DNA from: an uncultured Lachnospiraceae bacterium
Lineage (GTDB): Bacteria; Bacillota; Clostridia; Lachnospirales; Lachnospiraceae
Assembly (NCBI GenBank): GCA_959022495.1
Contig: CAUEYX010000008.1
Location: 1 to 64,000 of the forward strand
Length of the DNA stretch: 64,000 bases
Direction: 5' to 3'
Below are positions 26,811-35,121 of this stretch, one piece after another. Position 1 is the stretch's first letter. Every line of letters begins with the position of its first letter. Made by a program: the position numbers and the translations under genes. The notes under the pieces are model-generated. The model was not told the DNA's origin, did no database searches, and saw nothing but the letters and a program-made list of their open reading frames with translations.

Positions 26811-29173
26811 ACCGGCAGGCTGTCCGCGCTGCACGTGCGGATTCCTTTCCATTCTCTTGGAAATGTGTCTCTGTACTGTCTCTGCTTAAAACGGTCATCC
26901 AGGAGAAGAATCAGCCCTCTGTCGCTCTCTGTACGGATGACACGCCCAGCAGATTGAAGCACTTTATTCATACCGGGATAAAGATAGGCGTAATCAAATC
27001 CTGCCATTCCTCTGTTTTCAAAATACGTTCTGATAATCTCCCTGTCATTGCACACCTGAGGAAGCCCTGTTCCGACAATGACCGCACCGATCAGACGGTC
27101 CTCCGTCAGATCAATTCCTTCGGAAAAGATTCCGCCCATAACACAAAATCCCACCAGGCTTTTATCCCTCTCTTCTTCGAACAGAGACAGAAATTCCTCT
27201 CTGTCACGTTCGCTCATACTAGGAGATTGAATCACATAATCCACCTCTTCCGCCTGCTTCGTAAAACAGTCAAATACATCCTGCATCATTTTATATGATG
27301 GGAAAAATGCGATATAGTTTCCTTTTTTGCCTGAAGCCGCACCTGCAATATACCGGGCGATCTTCTCATACATGGCAGAACCGCGCATCGTGTATCTTGT
27401 GCTCACATCTGTCCCCATAAGAAGCAGCCGGTTTTCCCTGGGGAACGACGATTCTGCATAAATTGCATAATCATCTGTTTCGACAGAAAGCAGCTTCTTA
27501 TAATAGTGAATCGGAAGCATTGTTGCAGAAAAAAATATCGCTGCCAGGCTATATTCCAGGCAGTTTTGGAGATTTACAGCCGGATTCACACAGAAAAGCT
27601 TTACCAGGAACCTCCCGTCTTTTTCCAGTTCACAATAAATCACATAATTTTCATCCATAATATCATGGATATTTACAAAACTTCGAATCTGGAAATACAG
27701 GCTGAGCACTTCTTCCCGCTTCTCTTCGTCAATCGGTCTCTCTAAGTACGTCTCCATCTCCGTCAGGACATTCATAAGTTTCAGTGCAATATGAGATACA
27801 CTGTCCAATATCCGATAGTTTTCACATTCTCTCTTCAGTGCCAGAAACAGTCTGTTAACAGACTCGAACTTCCCTGCCAGTGACGGCGCGTCAGCCCGAA
27901 TTGCCCGCTTCACCTGCAGGAGATCCTCTTTATACAACTGCGCACTGTACATTTCCCGTCCCCGTTCCACCAGGTTGTGCGCCTCATCGATCAGAAAAAT
28001 AGAATCCTTGCTGCTCCCCTCTGAAAAGAACCGCTTCAGATGAGCCGTCGGATCAAATACATAATTGTAATCACAGATCACTGCATCCGCCCATGTAGAA
28101 ATGTCCAGCGACAATTCAAAAGGACATACTCTGTATTTATGGGCCTGCTCTTCCACTGCCCTGCGGTTTATTTCATGCCCGCTGGTAATCATATCAAACA
28201 CCGCGTCATTTACCCTGTCAAAATGTCCTTTTGCATAAGGACAGGCATCTGGATTGCAGGCAGTCTCCTCGCAGAAACAGATCTTCTCCTTCGCTGTCAG
28301 CGTAATCACATTCATGCAGAGCCCCTGTTCTTTCAATGTGCGGAATGCCTGTTCTGCCACGGTTCTGGTAATCGTCTTTGCCGTCAGATAGAAAATCTTT
28401 CCCCCAAGCCCTTCCCCCACAGCCTTGACTGCGGGAAATACAGTAGATATCGTTTTCCCCACCCCTGTCGGTGCCTGTATAAATAACTTCTTCTTCCGCA
28501 GAATTGTCCGGTAAACTGCCGCAGCTACATCTCTCTGCCCTGCGCGGTAAGCAAACGGAAATTCCAGACCCTGGATGGAGCAGTCCCGCTTTTTCTCCCA
28601 TTCAATCTGAAAACGGGCCCATTTTTCATACCGGCTGACCAGTTTTTCAAACCATGTTTTCAGTTCTTCCTTTGTATAGACATCCAGAAAGCGGCGGATT
28701 TCTTCGGTTTCCAAATGACAATAGGTCATCTGGACCCCAATTCTCTCGAGGTTATGCTGTTCCGCATAAATATATGCATAGCACTTCGCCTGGGCTAAAT
28801 GCACATTCACAGGCCGCTCAATATGGGATAAGTCTCTGAGCACTCCTTTTATTTCATCTACGGTCACGTCCGGCCCATCGTCTGTTTTCTCACTGCCGCC
28901 TGCCCCATCGCACTGTTCCTTTATAATGATGCCGTCTGCCCGCCCTTCAACCTGAATATCGAATCCCTCACACGGAATCTGCATTTTCATGCTTACTTCC
29001 GCATGATACTCCGGTCCCATCCTCCTCTGTATCCGCCGGTGCACTCTTCCGCCCATAAGCATGGCGTCTTTATCCAGCCCGCCGGCGGTACGGTTGTCAA
29101 TATCCCCTTCCCGCAGGATAAATTCTACCAGACTGCGCACAGAGATCCGAACCTTTTTCAAATCTTTTTTCAA
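26786..29173 (-). CDS. PD-(D/E)XK nuclease fused to XPD/DinG-like Fe-S helicase
   Basis: A 795-residue DNA-repair type protein. The N-terminal about 200 residues look like a RecB/Cas4-type nuclease, with GRADGIII and VDEIKG giving the D...ExK pattern. The helicase follows with Walker A QAPTGVGKTIST, four cysteines in CFCEETACNPDACPYA-type spacing (the Fe-S cluster of XPD/DinG), DEAH box FLIDEAHNLV, and C-terminal motif VI SAGRVIRTESDRG. It probably unwinds and trims damaged DNA. A TTG start is read here (AAGGCGGAAGC upstream). It is the third gene of a LexA-box-controlled operon, 35 bases after the TIGR03915-type gene. Its 3' end overlaps the convergent LysR gene by 25 bases. Confidence 0.88.
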   Translation of the reverse strand: MKKDLKKVRISVRSLVEFILREGDIDNRTAGGLDKDAMLMGGRVHRRIQRRMGPEYHAEVSMKMQIPCEGFDIQVEGRADGIIIKEQCDGAGGSEKTDDGPDVTVDEIKGVLRDLSHIERPVNVHLAQAKCYAYIYAEQHNLERIGVQMTYCHLETEEIRRFLDVYTKEELKTWFEKLVSRYEKWARFQIEWEKKRDCSIQGLEFPFAYRAGQRDVAAAVYRTILRKKKLFIQAPTGVGKTISTVFPAVKAVGEGLGGKIFYLTAKTITRTVAEQAFRTLKEQGLCMNVITLTAKEKICFCEETACNPDACPYAKGHFDRVNDAVFDMITSGHEINRRAVEEQAHKYRVCPFELSLDISTWADAVICDYNYVFDPTAHLKRFFSEGSSKDSIFLIDEAHNLVERGREMYSAQLYKEDLLQVKRAIRADAPSLAGKFESVNRLFLALKRECENYRILDSVSHIALKLMNVLTEMETYLERPIDEEKREEVLSLYFQIRSFVNIHDIMDENYVIYCELEKDGRFLVKLFCVNPAVNLQNCLEYSLAAIFFSATMLPIHYYKKLLSVETDDYAIYAESSFPRENRLLLMGTDVSTRYTMRGSAMYEKIARYIAGAASGKKGNYIAFFPSYKMMQDVFDCFTKQAEEVDYVIQSPSMSERDREEFLSLFEEERDKSLVGFCVMGGIFSEGIDLTEDRLIGAVIVGTGLPQVCNDREIIRTYFENRGMAGFDYAYLYPGMNKVLQSAGRVIRTESDRGLILLLDDRFKQRQYRDTFPREWKGIRTCSADSLPVYLEEFWK

Positions 29174-29208
29174 CTGTATGCTTCCGCCTTTTCATAATGA
29201 TGCTTCTA

Positions 29209-30033
29209 TCATAGTCTGATTTCACTCTTTATGCAAGTACCTGACATTACAGCTGTACTATAATCCGGCTGTGGTGCCATCTCCGGCATTCCTTCCCGGT
29301 AGCGAAGCGGCAGGTGATTCTTCTGACATCTTATATTTTCTCTTTCTTTGATTGATACTGACTCAAAAAAACCTTTCCAAAGGCGCTCATATTCCATCTC
29401 TTTTTCCGAAATCAAATCCGCTGCCTCCCGCTCCAGGGATTCCCCCCAGACAAGCCCCCACCGTTCCTTCGCTTTATGCACCAGAAACACTTGGTGGGAT
29501 TTATCATAGATCATCCAGTTTTCCAGTGGAAAGCGGTCTGTAAAATGATCCGCGACGCAGGTCAGGACCTGGGCTTTTGGCGTAATCTCAGAAAACAGAA
29601 TGCCGTTTTTTAATTCCCGGAAGCGGATAAACTCTTCATACATATGCGCCTCATTGGCCACGCTGCGGCTCAGCGCAAACACCTTCGCCACATCTGTGCT
29701 GCCCAGATGGTCCATGATTTTATGGCTGTCCGGGAGATTCCTTGATTCCTGTATCGTCTTAAAAACAGCGGTTCCCTTCTCCTCATTATCAGAAAGCAGT
29801 GCGTGGTAAATATCCCAGTACGCATTGTAACCCAGATACCTTTTGATCATCCGTTCCAGCCGTGCCGCTTTCTGCTCACACTCCTCCACAGTCCGGTATT
29901 CACAGAATAGCTGCTGCTGTGTTTTTCCCCGTATCTCAATGCCGGCATCTCCATCCCTGCACTCTTTCCACGCGTCATGCAGTGCCGAATACAGTCCTGT
30001 TATTGTGTCTGTACATATATAGACCTGTCTCAT
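29209..30033 (-). CDS. TIGR03915-type DNA metabolism protein (partner of radical SAM repair protein)
   Basis: A 274-residue protein matching the family I know as TIGR03915/DUF4130, described as a probable DNA metabolism protein always found beside a particular radical SAM enzyme; its biochemistry is not known to me. Visible features are the start VYICTDTITGLYSALHDAW, the RFRELKNGILFSEITPKAQVL core and the ADHFTDRFPLENWMIYDKSHQ segment. In related proteins a C-terminal uracil-DNA-glycosylase domain can be fused; here it is absent. Its ATG overlaps the stop codon of the radical SAM gene (ATGA), showing translational coupling. The operon promoter carries LexA-like boxes. Confidence 0.82.
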   Translation of the reverse strand: MRQVYICTDTITGLYSALHDAWKECRDGDAGIEIRGKTQQQLFCEYRTVEECEQKAARLERMIKRYLGYNAYWDIYHALLSDNEEKGTAVFKTIQESRNLPDSHKIMDHLGSTDVAKVFALSRSVANEAHMYEEFIRFRELKNGILFSEITPKAQVLTCVADHFTDRFPLENWMIYDKSHQVFLVHKAKERWGLVWGESLEREAADLISEKEMEYERLWKGFFESVSIKERENIRCQKNHLPLRYREGMPEMAPQPDYSTAVMSGTCIKSEIRL

Positions 30034-31349
30034 TCTGCGCTCACCCCGCTTATATTCATGTCATCAAACAGTGACAATTGTCTGAATGTTTCAGAGCCTG
30101 CCCCCTGTGGAAGACGTTCTTTTGTATTCAGAAGATTCCTTGTGATATAATCCTCATCTATCCGCACCGGATACATCATCTTCCCGCCGCAGGTAATAAA
30201 GTAAAGTGCGCGCTTTAGAACAACTCCCATCTTTTTCAAATCTTCGAATTCAAGACTCCCCAGGCGGCGCGCCTTCACAATGCGCCCTGCCGACTTATAC
30301 CCGATGCCAGGCACACGCAGCAGCGTATAGTAGTCAGCCCGGTTAATCTCTACCGGAAATATCTCCAAGTGTTTTAACGCCCAGCAGCATTTCGGATCAA
30401 GCAGTACATTAAAATTCTGATTCTCCTCATCCAGCAGCTCTTCTGCCCGGAAATGATAAAACCGCAAAAGCCAGTCCGCCTGATAAAGCCTGTGTTCTCT
30501 AAGAAGAGGGGGGCCCTGTTCACGGATAGATGGCAGCGCTTTGTCCTCATTCACCGGCACAAAGGCGGAGAAAAATACCCGCTTCAAATCAAACTTCTTA
30601 TACAGGGATTCCGTCACGCGCAGGATCTGATAGTCTGTCTCCGGTGTAGCCCCTATAATCATCTGTGTACTCTGCCCGGCAGGAACAAACCGCGGCGCAC
30701 TACGGTAAAGCATAATTTCCTGACTGTTCTCCTTCATCTTCTGCTGTACGAATCTCATGGGCGCGAGAATATTCTTTCTTGACTTATGGGGCGCAAGAAG
30801 ACGCAGGCTCTCTGCTGTGGGGAGCTCCATATTAACACTCATTCTGTCCGCCAGATACCCTGTCATCCGAATCAGCCGCTGGTCGGCTCCCGGTATGGCC
30901 TTCACGTGTATATACCCCTGGAAACCACATACATGCCTGAGCCTGTATAGAGTGGCATAAATCAATTCCATCGTGTAATCCGGACTCTTTAATATACCTG
31001 AACTTAAAAACAGTCCCTCAATATAATTTCGCCGGTAAAACTCCATTGTCAATGTGCATACCTCCTCCGGCGTAAAGGACGCGCGCACGACATCATTGGA
31101 CGAACGATTGATACAATATTTACAGTCATAGATACACTCATTGGTAAATAGAATCTTAAGGAGGGAGATACACCTTCCGTCCGCGGAAAAACTGTGGCAT
31201 ATTCCGGCCTTTCTGCAGTTCCCCATGCCAGTCCCATCTCCCTGGCGCTCCACACCGCTCGAAGTACAGGAGACATCATATTTCGCTGCATCGGATAAAA
31301 TATTCAGTTTTTCATAAAGTGTCATTTCCTTTTGAATCCTGCCCCGCAT
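30030..31349 (-). CDS. Putative DNA modification/repair radical SAM protein
   Basis: A 439-residue radical SAM enzyme of the family I know as TIGR03916. The Fe-S motif is CIYDCKYC (C-x3-C-x2-C, around residue 75), placed after a basic N-terminal segment with further cysteines (CRKAGICHSF, DGRC). The SAM barrel ends near residue 330, followed by a helix-hairpin-helix-like DNA-binding motif (EINRADYYTLLRVPGIGYKSAGRIVKAR, in parts). The reaction is unknown. Combination with the adjacent partner gene, a nuclease-helicase and LexA-like boxes argues for repair or modification of damaged DNA (inference). Start ATG has GAGAGGTAATTTATA upstream. It is the first gene of the operon. Confidence 0.85.
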   Translation of the reverse strand: MRGRIQKEMTLYEKLNILSDAAKYDVSCTSSGVERQGDGTGMGNCRKAGICHSFSADGRCISLLKILFTNECIYDCKYCINRSSNDVVRASFTPEEVCTLTMEFYRRNYIEGLFLSSGILKSPDYTMELIYATLYRLRHVCGFQGYIHVKAIPGADQRLIRMTGYLADRMSVNMELPTAESLRLLAPHKSRKNILAPMRFVQQKMKENSQEIMLYRSAPRFVPAGQSTQMIIGATPETDYQILRVTESLYKKFDLKRVFFSAFVPVNEDKALPSIREQGPPLLREHRLYQADWLLRFYHFRAEELLDEENQNFNVLLDPKCCWALKHLEIFPVEINRADYYTLLRVPGIGYKSAGRIVKARRLGSLEFEDLKKMGVVLKRALYFITCGGKMMYPVRIDEDYITRNLLNTKERLPQGAGSETFRQLSLFDDMNISGVSAE

Positions 31350-31371
31350 TATAAATTACCTCTCAGAATTT

Positions 31372-31385
31372 CGAACACACGTTCT
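31372..31385. promoter_or_regulatory. LexA-type SOS box, proximal
   Basis: CGAACACACGTTCT has the GAAC-N4-GTTC core of the Gram-positive LexA site (consensus CGAACATATGTTCG). It lies between the -10 box and the start codon of the radical SAM gene. Confidence 0.75.
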
Positions 31386-31393
31386 TTTTCTTT

Positions 31394-31422
31394 ATAATAG
31401 CACGTATGTTCGAACGTTTCAA
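31394..31422 (-). promoter_or_regulatory. SOS-type promoter of the radical SAM/repair operon
   Basis: Minus strand: TTGAAA (31422-31417), 17-base spacer, TATTAT (31399-31394). The spacer contains one LexA-like box and a second box lies just downstream of the -10, so repressor would block RNA polymerase at two points. Confidence 0.8.
31400..31412. promoter_or_regulatory. LexA-type SOS box, in promoter spacer
   Basis: Minus strand CGAACATACGTGC matches the consensus except one base in the right half (GTGC for GTTC). It fills the spacer between -35 and -10. Confidence 0.65.
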
Positions 31423-31451
31423 GAGATAAATTTATTTATAGTTCATGGATG

Positions 31452-32041
31452 AATCTGGATTTGTGGGGGAGACAAGTTTGGAGGATGAGTCCGAAAACAG
31501 CGGGATTATTTGAGGACGTATTCGTGGAGAGGGGCGGGGTGTATCAGGTTCCGTTCCATGATTTGGGAAAGATCTAAAAGGAAGGACACACGGCTAAAAA
31601 CAATTGACCAGCGGAAGATTCGGCTTACGCCTCAGGCATCCGCTGGTCAATTAACGCCGCGCATCCTTCCTTTAAGACTTTCCGGCAAATCATTCCAAGT
31701 CGCCTGCTCCACCCCGCCCCTCTCCACGAAAGGTCCTCCAAATAGGTGCTGTTTTCTGCGCGGGGGTGCGGGTGGCTGAGGTGACTTCGGAATGGAACTT
31801 AGAAAAATAGAAATCCGGTGACATGCGTTGAAATTGGCAGAGAGATTGTTTGAAGCGAAGCTGAGTTGCTCTCTGCCAATTTCTGCTTTTAGCATGTTAC
31901 CGGATTTCGTTATTTTTCTTGTTCCATGGAGCGGAACCGAAGCCACCCACGTCCCGCGCAGAATACGTCTTCGACGACCCGCTCCGAAGTTTTCGTCCGA
32001 TTTGCCGCTGCCCCTGCGAGTCTCCCCGGCAAATCCAGATT
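31452..32041. repeat. Multi-hairpin intergenic element, copy A (full length)
   Basis: About 590 bases without a credible gene, bounded by the inverted repeat AATCTGGATTTG (31452-31463) and CAAATCCAGATT (32030-32041). Two long imperfect palindromes lie inside. Palindrome 1 (31493-31756) has arms of nearly 100 bases around a 14-bp perfect inner stem, AATTGACCAGCGGA with TCCGCTGGTCAATT (31602-31615/31639-31652). Palindrome 2 (31758-31959) includes GAAATCCGGTGACATGC with GCATGTTACCGGATTTC (31810-31826/31892-31908) and AAATTGGCAGAGAG with its exact complement (31831-31844/31869-31882). It starts at the stop codon of ptsI and ends 30 bases before the -35 box of the SOS operon. The homologous copy is at 56436-57077. 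I do not recognise a named family. Confidence 0.9.
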
Positions 32042-33664
32042 TTATTCGCAGTCTCTTATGCGTTTTCTCAGCGGCAGAACCATCGCTGGAGACACAGACA
32101 GCTCGTCCAGTCCCATCTTCAGGAACTCCTCTGTAAGCTCCAAGTCCGCTCCCAGTTCTCCACAGATACCGATCCACGCGCCCTCCGCATGGGCACTCTC
32201 AGCCGCCATCTTAATCATAGCCAGCACTGCCGGATGATGCGGATCATAGAACTGATCCAGTTTAGAATTCTGACGGTCAATCGCCAGAGTGTACTGGGTC
32301 AGGTCATTTGTGCCTACACTGAAGAAGTCAACCTCTTTCGCGAGCTCCCGGCTCACCATCACAGATGCCGGAGTTTCGATCATAATGCCAAGCTCCACGT
32401 CTTCTTTAAATGGGATTCCTTCGCTCTTAAGCTCTTCCTTCACTTCCGCGATAATTTCCTTAATCTTATGAACTTCCTCAACAGAAATAATCATCGGGAA
32501 CATAATGGAAATATTTCCATATACCGCTGCACGATACAGGGCACGGAGCTGCGTCTTGAATATCTCCGGCCTGGTCAGGCAGATGCGGATTGCACGATAG
32601 CCCAGAGCCGGGTTGTCCTCTTTATCGAGCCCAAAATAATCCACCTGCTTATCCGCTCCGATATCCAGTGTACGGATAATGACTTTCTTCCCGGCCATGC
32701 TCTCTGCTACCTGTTTATACACAGAGAACTGCTGATCCTCAGTCGGAAAATCGGTGTTCTCCAGATACAGGAATTCACTTCTGAAAAGACCAATGCCGCC
32801 CGCATCATTCTTAAGTACAGCGCCCAGATCAGATACATTCCCGATATTGGCATATACATTGATCTTCTGTCCGCTCTTTGTAACGTTCTCTTTGCCTTTC
32901 AGCTGTTCCAGAAGTGCTTTCTGTTCCAGGTCCTTTGCGCGCTTCTCCTGCATGACTTTCATCGTCTCATCATCCGGTTCAATGTAAAGTGTCCCTGTGA
33001 ATCCGTCAATTGCAGCCATTTTCCCATCGTATTCTGCAAGCAGCGTTTCCCCGAGACCGATCACTGCCGGAATATTCATTGTACGTGCCAAAATCGCTGT
33101 GTGGGAATTCGATGATCCGTACATTGTCGCAAACCCGAGTACTTTGCTCTTATCAAGCTGCACCGTTTCACTCGGAGCGAGATCATCCGCTGCAATGATA
33201 CACGGTTCTGTCATCTCTTTCATTCCCGCGTCCACGCCGCACAGTATATCAAGGACACGCTCAGAGACGTCTTTTACATCCGCCGCACGTCCCTGCATGT
33301 AAGCATCATCCATCGCCGCAAACATCTGCGCGAAATTATCTGCCGTTGTAGCCACAGCAAACTCTGCATTGACTTCCTGCGTGCGGATAATATTCTCAAT
33401 TGACTCAAGATAATCCAGATCCTCCAGCATCATCTGATGGATCTCAAAGATCATCGCGTTCGCTTCTCCCACGTCTTCAATCGCCTTATCATACAGTCCT
33501 TTTAACTGGGATACCGCTGTATCCTTCGCGTCCTGGAATCTTTTCCACTCTGCATCCACATCATCGACGTGCGCTCTTTTGATCACCTTTTCGTTTCTCT
33601 TATAAAACATCAGCTTTCCGATAGATACACCGCCGAATACACTTTTACCGCTTATCGTAATCAT
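32042..33664 (-). CDS. ptsI: PTS enzyme I (phosphoenolpyruvate-protein phosphotransferase)
   Basis: A 540-residue cytoplasmic enzyme that takes phosphate from PEP and passes it to HPr. Order of parts: helical HPr-binding domain; swivelling His domain with the active site YGSSNSHTAILARTMNIPA; and the PEP-binding barrel with FRSEFLY, the MFPMI region and the catalytic cysteine in GICGELG. It follows ptsH by 22 bases with SD AGGAGAAGCAGGCC. The end is normal (LPLRKRI), but the TAA stop and the next bases (TAAAATCTGG) coincide with the end of repeat element A, so the stop codon may have been supplied by the element. No sugar-specific PTS component is adjacent. Confidence 0.96.
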   Translation of the reverse strand: MITISGKSVFGGVSIGKLMFYKRNEKVIKRAHVDDVDAEWKRFQDAKDTAVSQLKGLYDKAIEDVGEANAMIFEIHQMMLEDLDYLESIENIIRTQEVNAEFAVATTADNFAQMFAAMDDAYMQGRAADVKDVSERVLDILCGVDAGMKEMTEPCIIAADDLAPSETVQLDKSKVLGFATMYGSSNSHTAILARTMNIPAVIGLGETLLAEYDGKMAAIDGFTGTLYIEPDDETMKVMQEKRAKDLEQKALLEQLKGKENVTKSGQKINVYANIGNVSDLGAVLKNDAGGIGLFRSEFLYLENTDFPTEDQQFSVYKQVAESMAGKKVIIRTLDIGADKQVDYFGLDKEDNPALGYRAIRICLTRPEIFKTQLRALYRAAVYGNISIMFPMIISVEEVHKIKEIIAEVKEELKSEGIPFKEDVELGIMIETPASVMVSRELAKEVDFFSVGTNDLTQYTLAIDRQNSKLDQFYDPHHPAVLAMIKMAAESAHAEGAWIGICGELGADLELTEEFLKMGLDELSVSPAMVLPLRKRIRDCE

Positions 33665-33686
33665 GGCCTGCTTCTCCTTAATCTAT

Positions 33687-33944
33687 TTATAAATTTTCTT
33701 TGAAGAATGCCTCTAATTCTGCGATCGCTGTATCTTCATCTGCTCCTTCAACTGTGATCGTAACTTCCTCGCCTGTCTTAACTCCCAGTCCCATTACGCC
33801 GAAGATTCTCTTTGCATCTGCTGTCTTTTCGCCCTTTGTGATCTTTACAGATGACTGATAACCTGCAGCCTGCTTAACAAGGATTCCTGCCGGTCTTGCG
33901 TGGATTCCTTCTGGATCTGTTACCACGTATTTGAATTCTTTCAT
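33687..33944 (-). CDS. ptsH: Phosphocarrier protein HPr (Arg at position 46)
   Basis: An 85-residue PTS phosphocarrier. The active His15 is intact in EGIHARPAG. Aligned with Bacillus HPr, residue 46 is arginine (DAKRIFGVMGLG) where the HPr-kinase target serine normally stands (KSIMGVMSLG), so this protein should not form P-Ser-HPr. It can therefore serve sugar phosphotransfer but probably not CcpA-dependent catabolite repression by the usual route (inference). The SD is AAAGGAGGACAAACAATT. It is the first gene of ptsH-ptsI with its own promoter. Confidence 0.94.
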   Translation of the reverse strand: MKEFKYVVTDPEGIHARPAGILVKQAAGYQSSVKITKGEKTADAKRIFGVMGLGVKTGEEVTITVEGADEDTAIAELEAFFKENL

Positions 33945-33982
33945 AATTGTTTGTCCTCCTTTGACTTCATGATTCTGTTATC

Positions 33983-34011
33983 AGTATATACCACATCTGC
34001 TGAATTTTCAA
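33983..34011 (-). promoter_or_regulatory. Promoter of ptsHI
   Basis: Minus strand TTGAAA (34011-34006), 17 bases, TATACT (33988-33983), about 40 bases upstream of ptsH. Confidence 0.75.
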
Positions 34012-34119
34012 TTGCTGTTTCAGCGAGAAACCGTATTTTGTTGCACTATTTAGCAGAGTTTCCCGGCCGAAAATTCAAGCCTGCGGACCTCGTCTGTATA
34101 TGAGATTCCGAATTCCCTG

Positions 34120-35046
34120 TTATTGAAAAAGCGGAGTCGATAAATACCTCTCACCTGTATCCGGAAGGAGAGCCGCGACGGTCCTTCCCTCATTCTCCGG
34201 TTTCTGTGCTTCTATGATCGCGGTGTGCAGCGCCGCCCCTGATGTAATTCCGACAAGGATTCCCTCTGTCGCTGCCAGAAGCCTGGCAGCTGCATATGCC
34301 TCTTCTTCCGTCACTTGGAGGACCTGATCGTAGATCTCCGCATCCAGAATCTCCGGGACAAATCCCGCACCAATGCCCTGCAGACCATGCGCCCCCGGCT
34401 TCCCCCCGGAGAGCACCGGTGAGCCTGCCGGCTCTGCCGCAATGATTTTTATACCCGGTTTCCGCTCCTTCAGATACTTTCCGGCACCGGTCACTGTACC
34501 ACCGGTTCCCACTCCGGCAATAAAGATATCTACCGTGCCTTCTGTATCCTCCCAAATTTCAGGTCCTGTGGTTCGATAGTGTGCTTCCGGGTTTGCCTTA
34601 TTTACAAACTGGCCCAGCACAACCGCATTTTCCATCTCTTTTTCCATTGCTGCCGCTTTTTCAATAGCCCCTGTCATACCTTTCGCTCCGTCTGTAAGCA
34701 CAATCTTCGCGCCATATCCCAGAAGAAGTTTCCGCCTCTCGATGCTCATTGTCTCCGGCATGACAAAGACTGCTGTATATCCCTTTGCCGCCGCCACAGA
34801 GGCAAGTCCAATCCCCGTATTCCCACTGGTAGGTTCGATAATGACAGCGCCTTTTTTCAATCTGCCGGTCCTCTCTGCGTCTTCAATCATGCTGAGGGCC
34901 GTCCGGTCCTTTACACTTCCGGCGGGATTAAAATACTCCAATTTAACCAGAACCCTGGCCTTGAGCTTCTCTGCCCTTTCAATATTCCTGACTTCTAACA
35001 GCGGAGTTTTCCCGATCAGCTCCGTCACGCTCTGATATACTTTCAT
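34120..35046 (-). CDS. cysK: Cysteine synthase A (O-acetylserine sulfhydrylase)
   Basis: A 308-residue PLP enzyme that makes cysteine from O-acetylserine and sulfide. Fold-type II signatures: PLP lysine in NPAGSVKDRTALSMI, substrate-binding EPTSGNTGIGLASV, phosphate loop GVGTGGTVTGAGKYL and the C-terminal SGAALHTAI. Length is normal. The start has GGAGGAAGGAGATAGAGA upstream. It is the third gene of an Rrf2-metY-cysK operon; the 76-base gap to metY holds no clear terminator. No cysE serine acetyltransferase is in the window. Confidence 0.95.
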   Translation of the reverse strand: MKVYQSVTELIGKTPLLEVRNIERAEKLKARVLVKLEYFNPAGSVKDRTALSMIEDAERTGRLKKGAVIIEPTSGNTGIGLASVAAAKGYTAVFVMPETMSIERRKLLLGYGAKIVLTDGAKGMTGAIEKAAAMEKEMENAVVLGQFVNKANPEAHYRTTGPEIWEDTEGTVDIFIAGVGTGGTVTGAGKYLKERKPGIKIIAAEPAGSPVLSGGKPGAHGLQGIGAGFVPEILDAEIYDQVLQVTEEEAYAAARLLAATEGILVGITSGAALHTAIIEAQKPENEGRTVAALLPDTGERYLSTPLFQ

Positions 35047-35121
35047 TCTCTATCTCCTTCCTCCTTATGGGTCTGCTGTTCTTTCATATAATAAAAACCG
35101 ATTTACAGTCTGAACTTTCTT

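Noticed and set aside
31510..31779. Open frames inside repeat element A (plus strand 31510-31779, minus strand 31647-32177)
   Set aside because: They run through palindromic arms, have no ribosome-binding sites of note, and their peptides mirror element sequence found in non-homologous frames in copy B. Stem pairing, not coding, explains the sequence.
31919..33115. 398-codon plus-strand open frame opposite ptsI
   Set aside because: It is antisense to a well-conserved gene, lacks an SD and protein-like composition, and is explained by the codon usage of ptsI.
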